Source of the DNA: JAUWCL01 sp964599375
GTDB taxonomy: Bacteria; Krumholzibacteriota; Krumholzibacteriia; Krumholzibacteriales; Krumholzibacteriaceae
NCBI GenBank assembly: GCA_964599375.1
Contig: CAZREW010000006.1
Coordinates: forward strand, 1-64,000
DNA length: 64,000 nt
Reading direction: 5' to 3'
In this document: in pieces, positions 16,771 to 25,695 of the stretch
Numbering within the stretch: the stretch's first letter is position 1
How the letters are laid out: the number at the start of each line of letters is the position of its first letter
Made by a program: the position numbers and the translations under genes
Notes under the pieces: generated by a model
Seen by the model: only the letters and a program-made list of their open reading frames with translations
Databases searched by the model: none
What the model was told of the DNA's origin: nothing

Positions 16771-18087
16771 CTATCCTTTCCCGGGCCTGCCCTTTCGGGA
16801 CAAGACCCTGCTGAATATGAAATCGATGTTCTTCAGGTGGGTCCTCAGCTCGAAGGCCTCCTCGAGTTCTTTCTGCGAAACGACCCTGGTGAACCTGTCG
16901 TCATCCGCGAGGTGTCCGCGGAAGCTCTTCTTCCCTTTCATGCTCTTCATCGCGGCGTCCTGGACGATCGTGTACGCGTCCTCGCGCGAGATGCCCTTGC
17001 CCACGAGCAGCAGCAGGATCGGGTGGGAGAAGATCAGGCCGCCCGTGGCCTCGAGGTTCTCGAGCATCCTCTTCCTGTTGACGCGCATGCCGGAGACGAT
17101 CCACGTGAACTTCTCGAGCATGTAGCCCAGTATCATCGTCGAGTCGGGGATGATGACCCTCTCGACCGAGGAATGGCTTATGTCCCTCTCGTGCCAGAGC
17201 GTGACGTTCTCGAGGGCGGCCAGGGCGTTACCGCGCAACAGTCTCGCCATCCCGGCTATCCTCTCGCTGAGTATCGGGTTGCGCTTGTGAGGCATCGCGC
17301 TAGAGCCCTTCTGGCCCTTCGTGAACGGCTCCTCGGCCTCAGCTATGTCGGTGCGCTGCAGGGCCCTTATCTCGGTCGCCATGTTCTCGAGCGACGACCC
17401 GATCACCGCCAGGGCCGCCATGTAGTCCGCATGACGGTCGCGCTGTATCACCTGCGTCGTCACCGGCGCGGCCCTGAGGCCGAGCCTCTTCATGACGTAA
17501 CGCTCGACCCTGTAGTCGGTGTGCGACATCGTGCCGACCGTCCCGGTCATCTGCCCTACCGATATCTCCTCTATCACGCGCTCCAGCCTCGCGATATCGC
17601 GCTCGACGCCCGAGTACCAGACAAGGAGCTTCAGCCCCATCGTGATCGGCTCGGCGTGGATGCCGTGCGTGCGGCCGACCATCGGCACATCCTTGTATCG
17701 CAGAGCCTGCCGCCTAAGGACCGAACGCAGCTTCCTGAGCTTGCCCAGGATGACGATGCCTGCTTCGCGCATCTGGCAGGCGAGCGTTGTGTCGAGGAGG
17801 TCAGAGCTCGTCATCCCCATGTGGAGGTAGCGACCCGGCTCCCCGATGTATTCGGACATATTCGTAAGGAAGGCGACCACATCGTGACGCGTCTTCTTCT
17901 CTATCTCGAGGATCCTCGGGATGTCGTAGCCCGCTTTTCTCCTGATCTCCCTGGCGGCCTTCTTCGGGATGTGGCCGTACTCGGCGAGCCCCTCGCAGTA
18001 GAGGACCTCTATCTCCTTCCAGAGATCGAACTTGTTCTCATCGGTCCAGATCTTCGAGATCTCGGGGAGCGAATATCGCGGGATCAA
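16771..18087 (-). CDS. purB: Adenylosuccinate lyase
   Basis: Cleaves SAICAR and adenylosuccinate, releasing fumarate, in purine synthesis and AMP formation. 438 residues. The fumarase/aspartase superfamily signature GSSAMPHKRNP is intact, with MGMTSSDLLDT and VGRTHGIHAEPITMG (substrate-site histidine). It starts MIPRYSLPEISKIWTDENK, typical of the family. It lies 47 bases after the HtrA gene and 6 bases before purL. Confidence 0.97.
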   Translation of the reverse strand: MIPRYSLPEISKIWTDENKFDLWKEIEVLYCEGLAEYGHIPKKAAREIRRKAGYDIPRILEIEKKTRHDVVAFLTNMSEYIGEPGRYLHMGMTSSDLLDTTLACQMREAGIVILGKLRKLRSVLRRQALRYKDVPMVGRTHGIHAEPITMGLKLLVWYSGVERDIARLERVIEEISVGQMTGTVGTMSHTDYRVERYVMKRLGLRAAPVTTQVIQRDRHADYMAALAVIGSSLENMATEIRALQRTDIAEAEEPFTKGQKGSSAMPHKRNPILSERIAGMARLLRGNALAALENVTLWHERDISHSSVERVIIPDSTMILGYMLEKFTWIVSGMRVNRKRMLENLEATGGLIFSHPILLLLVGKGISREDAYTIVQDAAMKSMKGKKSFRGHLADDDRFTRVVSQKELEEAFELRTHLKNIDFIFSRVLSRKGRPGKG

Positions 18088-18134
18088 GGAATACCTCCCT
18101 TAACTTGGCGCATCATCAAGACGCTGCCGCAGCC

Positions 18135-19331
18135 CTACGCCTTTCCCTCGGACTCGACGAGCTTGAGCTTCACCGACCGCGTGCTGCCGTCTCGCCATAT
18201 GACGATGTCGAGGTCGTCGCCGACCTGTTTGCCGAATATCACGCGTCCGGCCTGTGAGGAGTTCTGTATCGAGACACCGTCCATCTCGACGATGACGTCG
18301 CCTATCTGCATACCGGCCTTTTCAGCTGGTCCGCCCTCCTCGAGAGCTACTATGACCAGCCCGGTCCTGAAAGGGATCTTGAACTGCTCGACGACCTCCG
18401 GGGTCAGTTCGGAGACGACAAGCCCCGTCCACACATTGCGGAAATGCCCGTACTTGCGGATCTCGTCGATGACCATCTTCACCGTGTTGCTCGGGATCGC
18501 GAATCCCATCCCGATATTGCTGCTTCCCTGGGCCGTCGAGAAGACGAACGTGCTGATGCCGACTACCTCGCCTTTCATCGAGACGAGCGGCCCACCGCTG
18601 TTGCCGGGATTGATCACGGCGTCGGTCTGGATCATGTTCTTGAATATCTGCGCGCCTTCGCCCGTGTCCTTCACGTCCCTGTGAAGGGCGCTTATCACGC
18701 CGGCGGTGACGGTCGGCTGGTTGTCGTTGAAGAGGTACGTGAACGGCGATCCGATCGCTATGACCGGCTCGCCTATTTCGAGGTCGTCCGAGTCGCCTAA
18801 CGGCGCCGTCGGGAGTGAGCTCCCCTCTATCTTGAGAAGCGCTATGTCGAACTCGGTCGCCATGCCGACCAGCGTCGCGGGCACCTCGGTCGAATCGATC
18901 ATCGTGACGTAGATCTCCTCGGCTCCGCGCACGACGTGCTCGTTCGTCACTATGTACCCGTCCGGGTTTACGAGCAACCCCGACCCGTAAATCGGAAATT
19001 TCTGCCTCTGGTAGGCGGGGATCCTCCCCGCCACGATCTGCCACCACTCGTAGGAATTCTTCGCCCTCGTCGAAACGATCCTCGTCCTGAGCGTAGTGAT
19101 CGAGACCACGGCCGGCCCGACACGCCCCCTGGCGGCCACCATCGCGTCGCCGCTGAAGAGCCCCGACCCTCCAAGCACGATATTCCCCGCGGACTGCGAA
19201 TAGAAGGTCCGGCCGATCCCGGAGTGCCTGAGCATCACGATGTTGATGACGGTCAGAGCGATCGAAAGGCCGAACATCATACCGATGATCCAGGGGATCG
19301 CACGAGCCCATTTCGACTGGAACTCTTTCAA
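18135..19331 (-). CDS. HtrA/DegP-like trypsin-type serine protease with PDZ domain
   Basis: Envelope quality-control protease, 398 residues. One N-terminal membrane anchor (about residues 12-34, WIIGMMFGLSIALTVIN) places the protease in the periplasm. The triad is visible as TNEHVV (His), EFDIALLKIEG (Asp) and NPGNSGGPL (Ser). A single C-terminal PDZ domain follows (AEKAGMQIGDVIVEMDGV). This one-PDZ, membrane-anchored layout resembles DegS. It sits between transaldolase and purB in what looks like a single transcription unit. Confidence 0.93.
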   Translation of the reverse strand: MKEFQSKWARAIPWIIGMMFGLSIALTVINIVMLRHSGIGRTFYSQSAGNIVLGGSGLFSGDAMVAARGRVGPAVVSITTLRTRIVSTRAKNSYEWWQIVAGRIPAYQRQKFPIYGSGLLVNPDGYIVTNEHVVRGAEEIYVTMIDSTEVPATLVGMATEFDIALLKIEGSSLPTAPLGDSDDLEIGEPVIAIGSPFTYLFNDNQPTVTAGVISALHRDVKDTGEGAQIFKNMIQTDAVINPGNSGGPLVSMKGEVVGISTFVFSTAQGSSNIGMGFAIPSNTVKMVIDEIRKYGHFRNVWTGLVVSELTPEVVEQFKIPFRTGLVIVALEEGGPAEKAGMQIGDVIVEMDGVSIQNSSQAGRVIFGKQVGDDLDIVIWRDGSTRSVKLKLVESEGKA

Positions 19332-19382
19332 ATCAGATCACCTGCCTCGCTGCTTCCCGACCGGAAGCGCGGAAGCCGAGCA

Positions 19383-20033
19383 CTATTTCTTCACTTTCTT
19401 CCAATCGGCCAGGAACTTCTCGATGCCGATGTCGGTGAGAGGGTGCTTCATCAGTTGCTCTATCACCTTGAACGGGATCGTCGCCACGTCGGCGCCCAGC
19501 AGGGCTGCCTCATAGACGTGCTGGACGCTCCTGATGCTCGCCACCAGCACCTGCGTGGCGAAGCCGTAATTCTCGTATATCTCCACGATATCGGCGATCA
19601 GGTCCATCCCCCTCTGGCCGACGTCGTCGAGCCTGCCGACGAAGGGGCTCACGTAGTTCGCGCCAGCCTTGGCAACCAGAAGGGCCTGGTTGGCCGAGAA
19701 ACAGAGGGTGGCGTTGGTCTTGACACCCTCGGCGTTGAAGGCGTGGATCGCCTTTATACCCTCTGTTATGCACGGAACCTTGATTATTATATTGTCGGCT
19801 ATCTTGCAGAGTTCCCTTCCCTCTCTGACCATGCCCTCGGCGTCGAGGGCTACGACCTCGGCGCTGACAGGGCCGGGCACTATGGAGCAGATCTCCTTGA
19901 GAGTATCGGTTGCGGTCCCCTTGTCCGCTTCTCTGGCGAGAAGGGAGGGATTGGTCGTGACCCCGTCGAGGAGGCCCAGTGCCGCAGCTTCCCTGATCTC
20001 GTCCACGTTTGCTGTATCGATAAAGAATTTCAT
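19383..20033 (-). CDS. Transaldolase / fructose-6-phosphate aldolase (short, TalC-like)
   Basis: A 216-residue aldolase of the MipB/TalC group, which carries out transaldolase or fructose-6-phosphate aldolase chemistry in the non-oxidative pentose phosphate pathway. It begins MKFFIDTANVDEIREA, and the Schiff-base lysine lies in IIIKVPCITEGIKAI. NATLCFSANQALLVAKAGA and VSPFVGRLDD are also typical. The distinction between transaldolase and F6P aldolase rests on few residues and is not made here. First gene downstream of a strong promoter. Confidence 0.93.
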   Translation of the reverse strand: MKFFIDTANVDEIREAAALGLLDGVTTNPSLLAREADKGTATDTLKEICSIVPGPVSAEVVALDAEGMVREGRELCKIADNIIIKVPCITEGIKAIHAFNAEGVKTNATLCFSANQALLVAKAGANYVSPFVGRLDDVGQRGMDLIADIVEIYENYGFATQVLVASIRSVQHVYEAALLGADVATIPFKVIEQLMKHPLTDIGIEKFLADWKKVKK

Positions 20034-20134
20034 TTCGCCTCCCCGGCTGCCTTTCTCTGGTTTTTCTGGATTCCGGCGGTGGTCCTGCCTTAGTCTCCAT
20101 CGGTCCGGGCCGCCATATCCGTCAGGAAACGTGT

Positions 20135-20163
20135 ATTATACAAATATCGGCCGTAACTGACAA
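20135..20163 (-). promoter_or_regulatory. Sigma-70 promoter for the transaldolase-htrA-pur operon
   Basis: Minus strand: -35 TTGTCA (20163-20158), 17-base spacer, perfect -10 TATAAT (20140-20135). It stands about 100 bases before the transaldolase ATG. All downstream gaps on this strand are under 60 bases as far as rng, so it may drive a transcript of up to about 14 kb. Confidence 0.82.
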
Positions 20164-20193
20164 ATAATTTCGGACCTGATGCCCGTCCCCGGG

Positions 20194-20925
20194 TCAGTAC
20201 TTCACCTCCATCAGGTACAGGGCCCCCGGGGGAAGGGTCGGCCCCGCGGCACAGCGGTCCCCTGAGGCGAGTATGCCCGCTATAGACACGTCCCCGAGCG
20301 TCCCGGCCCTCAGGACCGATCCGGCCAGGGAGCGCATCATATTATAGAGGAACCTGTCGGCGGTGACGGCGAGGGTCACGAGCGGCCTGTTCTCGATGAT
20401 CTCGGCCCTCGATATATTGCAGATCGTGGTCTTCACGTTCGAGCCTGAGGCTGCGAAGGGGGCGAAATCGTGCTCACCGCGGATGGAGGCAATCTGCGCG
20501 TTCATCGCCTCTATCCCCTCGGGGCTCAGGCCCTGGGGGACCTCGTGATAGTAGTTCCTCCATAGGGCGGTGGGACGGTCAATGAATATGTAATGATAGG
20601 TCCTGCTGCGCGCGTCGTACCTCGCGTTGAACGAGAGGGGTACCTCCTCGACCGAACGCACGAAGATGTCCCTTGGAAGCTTACCGCGGAGCGCCTTCAT
20701 CATGATTCCGGTAGTCATTCCTGTCTCGAGTTCCGCGTTGGCGACCTGGCCGACGGCGTGGACCCCCGTGTCGGTCCTGCCGGAGCCGATTATCCTGACA
20801 TCCCCTGTGGCTATCTCGCCCAGAGCGTCGTAGAGCTTTCCCTGCACGGTCCGCTGGCCGGGCTGGACCTGCCAGCCCGAGAACCCGGAACCGTCGTACT
20901 CGATGGTCAGCTTGAAGTTCCTCAT
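20194..20925 (-). CDS. truA: tRNA pseudouridine38-40 synthase
   Basis: Isomerises uridines 38-40 in the tRNA anticodon stem. 243 residues from the chosen ATG at 20925, which begins MRNFKLTIEYDGSGFSGWQ and is preceded by GGAG. Another ATG four codons upstream is possible. The catalytic aspartate lies in GSGRTDTGVHA. ARSRTYHYIFIDRPT and FLYNMMRSLAGSVL are typical TruA segments. It has its own promoter upstream. Confidence 0.95.
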   Translation of the reverse strand: MRNFKLTIEYDGSGFSGWQVQPGQRTVQGKLYDALGEIATGDVRIIGSGRTDTGVHAVGQVANAELETGMTTGIMMKALRGKLPRDIFVRSVEEVPLSFNARYDARSRTYHYIFIDRPTALWRNYYHEVPQGLSPEGIEAMNAQIASIRGEHDFAPFAASGSNVKTTICNISRAEIIENRPLVTLAVTADRFLYNMMRSLAGSVLRAGTLGDVSIAGILASGDRCAAGPTLPPGALYLMEVKY

Positions 20926-20988
20926 GAGCCGCTCCATGTGCCTGGCCGGAGATCTCTCCTGCCACGGCCTCCTGCGCGTGAAAAAGGG

Positions 20989-21017
20989 AATATAGCAGAA
21001 TGATCCGCCCCGTCCAA
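20989..21017 (-). promoter_or_regulatory. truA: Sigma-70 promoter of truA
   Basis: Minus strand: -35 TTGGAC (21017-21012), 17-base spacer, -10 TATATT (20994-20989), about 64 bases ahead of the truA ATG. Confidence 0.65.
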
Positions 21018-21507
21018 TAACGCGGTGCCTGGGCGGCTTCCCGCTGACCCCGCCCGGCCGCTGCAAGGCCGCGAATAGGGCCGGAAAATCGCACGCGGGC
21101 AGGAACGCTGAAGCCGAAGCGGGAACGACTCCGTACAAACGGACAACATGCTGCCGGACAATAAATTACAGTGGTACGCACCTTGCTCTGAATATGGCCG
21201 TTGATAAAATAGGCCGTTTCCCGGGCCGACCCGGGCGCGGCAGGACATATATCTAAAACGTCAGGCCCTTTTCAAACGACTGGATAATCAGACCGTCAGG
21301 ATATTGATTCGGCGATGAGGGCGCCGGAGTTCGTTTATCCGGAGGTGACGCTCGCCTGCTTCACCGGCACGGCCGACCGCGACTCGCCTCATGGATAGAT
21401 ATAGATGGCCCTGCGCACAAGGCGGATCCGGTAGCCCCATCGCCATAAGATACGGGAAATATAGAGACCCCACACTCCGATAGGGCCCACTCGTCCGGGC
21501 CACAACA
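21018..21507. other. Long intergenic stretch, no gene recognised
   Basis: Between truA and the C69 peptidase gene there are about 830 bases without a convincing protein. Short frames here have arginine/proline-rich compositions typical of antisense noise. I looked for tRNA, tmRNA, SRP and RNase P signatures and saw none. The stretch ends in a hairpin at 21510-21545 that could terminate an unrecognised small RNA. Confidence 0.4.
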
Positions 21508-21546
21508 AAAGGGGGAAGCGATTCATCGGTCCGCTTCCCCCGTTTC
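21508..21546. terminator. Hairpin with T-rich flank, probable terminator
   Basis: Arms GGGGGAAGCG and CGCTTCCCCC around an 11-base loop. On the minus strand it is followed by TTTTGTTG, on the plus strand by GTTTCTATT, so it could act in either direction. On the minus strand it would end a transcript of the C69 peptidase gene about 210 bases after that gene's stop. Confidence 0.6.
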
Positions 21547-21714
21547 TATTATCCGGGCGATCGTCCTAGCCGCCGGTGCCACATCAATTCGGCGGACTAC
21601 TCCCGGCACCGGGAGTATAAAATTAGAGTATAGTCTAATAAATCGGCTTGTTCCGGCAGGACACATAACTGGAAGCTGCTTCGTGGCAGTAAGCGGCACG
21701 GCGATCCGATCCAT

Positions 21715-21760
21715 ACTGAGCGCATCGCTGAGACCCGATCCATTCAGCGATGCACTCAGT
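21715..21760. repeat. 17-bp-stem palindrome overlapping the C69 peptidase stop codon
   Basis: Left arm 21715-21731 and right arm 21744-21760 (ACTGAGCGCATCGCTGA against TCAGCGATGCACTCAGT) pair with a single G-T wobble around a 12-base loop. The peptidase TGA (21758-21756) lies inside the right arm. No T-run follows, so an mRNA 3'-stability element or repeat-family member is more likely than a simple terminator. Confidence 0.7.
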
Positions 21761-23471
21761 ACGGCAGGTCGGTCTCGAGCGAGTCGGCCTCCCAGCGCTG
21801 GAGCCTGTACTTTTCGGGGTGGTTCTGCAGTACCCTGCGCAGCCACTCCTCGGAGTACCCCTGCTCCTCGGCGCGGCCCGGCTCACGCTGGACGTACCCG
21901 TCGTTGTACTTTCGGATAAGCTCCTCGCCGAGCTTCCTGTACCTCTCTACCACCCTGTCCGCCGCCACCCCCGAATAATCGGTGAGATATGTCCGGGCGA
22001 GCTCCGGGTCCTTTTTGTAAAGCTCGAGCGCCGCCTTCTCGACGGCTGGCTGCATCGCGGTGAGGTTGTCTTCGAGCTCCTTCTGGACCGCCTGGATGTC
22101 GACCTTCATCAGCTCGTAGCGGAGGTTCGCGTAGTTCGCCACGAAGTTGAAGACCCACCATCCAGACTCCCAAGAGAATTCGGACATGCTCCCCTTCGCG
22201 AAGACGTCCGGTATGCGGTCGGTGCACGCGTAGAACGGGACATAGACGCTGAAGTAGGTGTCGTCGAGGCCGTACCAGAAGACTCCCCCCACAGCGTCGG
22301 GCAGGTCCTTCCTCGACTGCGAGACGAAAGAGTACCCCGTCTGCTGTGTCGAGATAGGCCGCTCCCAGGCGTATGTCTCGCCATCGATCTCCCAATCTAT
22401 CGGGCGCCACCTGTTCGGCGAGCAGAACGGGCCGGCGTCGACCCCCTCGCACATGTCATACTCGGTCCCCTCGTAGTGGTCGCGCATAAGCGCGAATACG
22501 TCCTGGCGCGTGAGCTTCCTGTCGGGCTTTATCCAGAGCGGGTATGGCTCGGCTCCCTTCACGCCCCTGTGATAGTCGGGAGAGAATTTCTTCGACGGCG
22601 CGGCCCGGCGGAAGATCGACCAGACTCGCGTCGCGCAGTAGCGCAGCTTCTGGGGCGGCGCGGGGCAGTAGGCGTCGCTGAAGCTGAACGGCCTCCCCGA
22701 CTCGGGATCGTAGTACCCCTTCTCGACCGCGAAATCGATCACGTCAGGGGCGTAGAGGCAGTTCCTGCTGTCGTCGAGGGGGAACTCGCGTATCCTCGAC
22801 TGGTTAGCGTGGGCGCAGATGTACCCGTCCGGCACCCTCAACGCCACCCAGACGGCGCCCTTTCGCCCCGGGCCCTTCCCGATGATCTCGAAGAGCCACG
22901 CCTCCTCCCTGTCCCCTATCGATATCGACTCGCCCGTGCTGGCGTACCCGTACTCCTCGACCAGAGCTCCCATTACCTCAACCGCTTCCCTGGCAGTCTT
23001 AGCCCGTTGAAGCGCTATCCTCATCAGCCACCAGTAGTGCAGCAGCCCGTCGGGGTCCCTTAGCTCCTCGCGCCCCGTGAACGTCGTCTCTCCGATGACG
23101 AGCTGGTGCTCATTCATCAGGTAGACGACACCGTATGTGTGAGCCGGCTGGGCGATCTTTCCGCGCAGTCTGCCGTCCCAGCCCCGGAGCTCGAGCGAAT
23201 CGCCCGGCTCGTAGTCCGCCGGAGGCGTATACGACATCCGTGGATGAAATTCTCCGTCGCATGTATATGTGATCATGACCGAGCCGTCGGCCGATGCCCC
23301 CCTGGTCACGAGCATGTTCGTGCAGGAAGACGCGGGAGAGAAGACTGCGGTAGATATAATCGCCACCAGGACTGACGCGCATAAAAGAACTGTCTTTAAT
23401 GGCGAGGTGGCGGTCGGTCGAGAAGCAGATCGAGGTGAGGCGTTTCCCATTTCGTTTTTCCTTTCGCTCAC
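21756..23471 (-). CDS. Exported C69-family dipeptidase (Ntn hydrolase)
   Basis: 571 residues. The N-terminal hydrophobic segment (about 26-48) acts as a signal peptide. Directly after it comes CTNMLVTRGASADGS, whose Cys50 would be exposed as the N-terminal nucleophile of an Ntn hydrolase, as in PepD-like C69 dipeptidases. Other family segments are GVVYLMNEHQLVIGETTF, and ISIGDREEAWLFEIIGKG near the middle. It probably cleaves dipeptides outside the cytoplasm. It is divergently transcribed from the HEAT/cyclophilin gene. MGNASPR, seven residues in, is an alternative start. Confidence 0.9.
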   Translation of the reverse strand: MSERKNEMGNASPRSASRPTATSPLKTVLLCASVLVAIISTAVFSPASSCTNMLVTRGASADGSVMITYTCDGEFHPRMSYTPPADYEPGDSLELRGWDGRLRGKIAQPAHTYGVVYLMNEHQLVIGETTFTGREELRDPDGLLHYWWLMRIALQRAKTAREAVEVMGALVEEYGYASTGESISIGDREEAWLFEIIGKGPGRKGAVWVALRVPDGYICAHANQSRIREFPLDDSRNCLYAPDVIDFAVEKGYYDPESGRPFSFSDAYCPAPPQKLRYCATRVWSIFRRAAPSKKFSPDYHRGVKGAEPYPLWIKPDRKLTRQDVFALMRDHYEGTEYDMCEGVDAGPFCSPNRWRPIDWEIDGETYAWERPISTQQTGYSFVSQSRKDLPDAVGGVFWYGLDDTYFSVYVPFYACTDRIPDVFAKGSMSEFSWESGWWVFNFVANYANLRYELMKVDIQAVQKELEDNLTAMQPAVEKAALELYKKDPELARTYLTDYSGVAADRVVERYRKLGEELIRKYNDGYVQREPGRAEEQGYSEEWLRRVLQNHPEKYRLQRWEADSLETDLPY

Positions 23472-23491
23472 GAGGTTGGCGCAACTCGGAT

Positions 23492-23520
23492 AAAATACAA
23501 CCGCCCCGGCCAGATTGCAA
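23492..23520 (-). promoter_or_regulatory. Promoter of the C69 peptidase gene
   Basis: Minus strand: -35 TTGCAA (23520-23515), 17-base spacer, -10 TATTTT (23497-23492). It lies back to back with the promoter of the HEAT/cyclophilin gene, one base apart. Confidence 0.55.
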
Positions 23521-23550
23521 TTGAATGAAACTCGGCGCGGTACCTATAAT
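23521..23550 (+). promoter_or_regulatory. Promoter of the HEAT/cyclophilin gene
   Basis: -35 TTGAAT (23521-23526), 18-base spacer, perfect -10 TATAAT (23545-23550). A GGAGGT ribosome binding site at 23574-23579 precedes the ATG at 23586 by six bases. Confidence 0.7.
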
Positions 23551-23585
23551 GGCACTTCCATCTGCATGTCCCCGGAGGTAGCCCG

Positions 23586-25640
23586 ATGCGACGACCGTTT
23601 TCCCTTTCCCCTCAATTATTGATACTCTGGACCATGATACTGGTGCCGGCGGCCCTCCTGCTCTCCGCCCGCGCTGAGGCTGAAGGCAGATACGACAGAC
23701 TGATACTCAGCGAGGCGGGACGCGCCAAACTCCAGGCCCTCGCCTCGATGGAGGATTCCCGAGCGATAGCGGGTATCGAGAGGTTCACCGGCGATCCCGA
23801 TCCGCTTATCAGACTCAGGTGCGCCGAGGTCCTCGGCCGCGTCGGCACTTCGGACGCCGTTCCCTACCTCGCCGGGCTCACCGCCGACACGGACGAAAGG
23901 GTGGTGCTCGCCGCCGTATATTCACTCGGCCTCACGATGGACAGATCCGCCCTCGATCCCCTCGAGAAGATTCTGAAACAGGGGACAAAGAAGCAGCGGT
24001 TAGCCGTCCTCGAGGCGATCGGGATCTCGAGGCTCAAGGAAGCCTCCGGCGCTGTATGCGAATCATTGACAGACTTTCATTCGGCGGTCAGGGCGCAGGC
24101 TCTCGTCACGCTTGCCGTGCTCGGCGACTCCTCCGCCGCGCAGAAGTGCGCCAACTCTCTCCACGACCCTGACCTCGGCGTAGTCGAGCAGACCGCATAC
24201 GCTCTGGGACGCCTCGGGTACGACAAACTCGATTACGAGCTTGCCGAGCTCTGCGGGAACGAGAACCTCTGGGTCGCCATGCGGGCGGCCGAAGCGCTCG
24301 GGCGCCTTCGGGCGAAGGACGGGGTCGAACCGGTGGCCGCTCTCCTGACCAACGACAACAGGATGCTGAGGATAAAGGCCACCGAGGCACTGTCAAGGAT
24401 AGGCACCGGCAACGCCGCCGAAAGACTCGAGACGGTGCTCGGCTCGGACGACGCGTACATGAAGGACTATGCGCTGCGCGGCATCGCCGCCTCCAGGAGA
24501 GGCGGATCGTTCGAAAAGGTACTGCCCCTCCTGCGCGATCCTTCCCAGATGGTAAGGCGTTCCGCGATCGAGGCCTCGGCAATGACAGGCGGGGACAAGG
24601 CCCGGGTTTTTCTCCTCGAGATCGTGCGAAAAGGCAACGTCTACGACAGGATGGCCGCTCTCGAGTTCATCGGCGAGATCGGCAGGGAGGAGGACATGCT
24701 CCTGCTCGTGGAGATGCTCGACAGATCCGTGAACCATCTCGAGCGAGAAGGCGCAGCCGCCGGGCTGAAACGGGTAAAGAAGGACGAGCTTCTCCGCGTA
24801 CAGGCCGGCGGCAGCGGAAAAACAGCGCTCGAGGCACTCCTCGACGCAGCAGCGGGAGACGACCCTGTCGTGGCGGCCATGGCCGTGGAGGCGCTCGGCG
24901 GGAAGCGGGCCCTCGGCTCGACCGACAGGCTGGTCGCGGTCTTCAGAGACTCCCTAAGGCGGGAGGACTGCGACAGGAAGCTCGCGATCATAGAGGTATT
25001 CGATGGCCTGGCCGGCGAAGGGGATCTCGAGCCGGCGGCAGCGGCGAACATCAGGGCGATGCTAGAGGAAGCGGCCCTCCGGGAAGGAGACCCGCGCGTC
25101 GGCTATGCCGCCGTCGCAGCGGCGAAAAGGTATGGCGCGGCGGTGACCAGGGACCCGGCCCGGGCGGCGAAGTGGGACCGCGGTGAATACCCGTGGGGCG
25201 AGCCGTCGCTCCCCCTGGGAAAGAAGATGATCCGCATGACGACAAAGAGGGGGCCGGTCGACATCGAGCTCTTCGGCGACGACGCGCCCAACATCGTAAA
25301 GAGCATGCTCTTCCTTATCGAGGAAGGTTTCTATAACGGGCTTAACTTCCACCGTGTCGTCCCGGGATTCGTCGTGCAGGGTGGCTGCCCGCGCGGAGAC
25401 GGATGGGGCGACGCTGGATATTTTTTGAGGAGCCAGTTCAACTCTCACAGGTACGAGCGGGGCTACGTCGGCATGGCGCATTCCGGTAAGGACACGCCGG
25501 GCAGCCAGTTCTTCATAACGCACCTGCCCCAGCCCCACCTCGACGGCAGGTATACGATAATCGGAAGGGTCGTCAGCGGGATGGAGATCGTCGACGGGAT
25601 AGAGACGGGGGACACATTCGGCATGGAGATAATCAGGTAG
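23586..25640 (+). CDS. Exported HEAT-repeat protein with C-terminal cyclophilin domain
   Basis: 684 residues. A signal peptide (about 1-32, ending near ARAEAEG) sends it to the envelope. Residues about 45-530 are a solenoid of HEAT-like repeats (for example PLIRLRCAEVLGRVG and NLWVAMRAAEALGRLRA). Residues about 545-684 form a peptidyl-prolyl isomerase of the cyclophilin type with FHRVVPGFVVQGG (catalytic Arg), GSQFFIT and HLDGRYTIIGRV. The HEAT part probably recruits client proteins for proline isomerisation during envelope folding; that role is inference. Strong promoter and ribosome binding site. Confidence 0.9.
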   Translation: MRRPFSLSPQLLILWTMILVPAALLLSARAEAEGRYDRLILSEAGRAKLQALASMEDSRAIAGIERFTGDPDPLIRLRCAEVLGRVGTSDAVPYLAGLTADTDERVVLAAVYSLGLTMDRSALDPLEKILKQGTKKQRLAVLEAIGISRLKEASGAVCESLTDFHSAVRAQALVTLAVLGDSSAAQKCANSLHDPDLGVVEQTAYALGRLGYDKLDYELAELCGNENLWVAMRAAEALGRLRAKDGVEPVAALLTNDNRMLRIKATEALSRIGTGNAAERLETVLGSDDAYMKDYALRGIAASRRGGSFEKVLPLLRDPSQMVRRSAIEASAMTGGDKARVFLLEIVRKGNVYDRMAALEFIGEIGREEDMLLLVEMLDRSVNHLEREGAAAGLKRVKKDELLRVQAGGSGKTALEALLDAAAGDDPVVAAMAVEALGGKRALGSTDRLVAVFRDSLRREDCDRKLAIIEVFDGLAGEGDLEPAAAANIRAMLEEAALREGDPRVGYAAVAAAKRYGAAVTRDPARAAKWDRGEYPWGEPSLPLGKKMIRMTTKRGPVDIELFGDDAPNIVKSMLFLIEEGFYNGLNFHRVVPGFVVQGGCPRGDGWGDAGYFLRSQFNSHRYERGYVGMAHSGKDTPGSQFFITHLPQPHLDGRYTIIGRVVSGMEIVDGIETGDTFGMEIIR

Positions 25641-25695
25641 CCTGCCAGATCGGACCACGGATCATCGCGGAGATCATCGGCTTCGGAGATTGCGA

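Noticed and set aside
15502..18684. Plus-strand open frame of 1060 codons opposite purL and purB
   Set aside because: It is a GC-rich antisense shadow. The minus strand encodes full-length PurL and PurB with intact active-site motifs, and the plus-strand product resembles nothing.
21288..21503. Minus-strand 71-codon frame between truA and the C69 gene
   Set aside because: Arg/Pro-rich, no ribosome binding site, no recognisable motif; likely chance.
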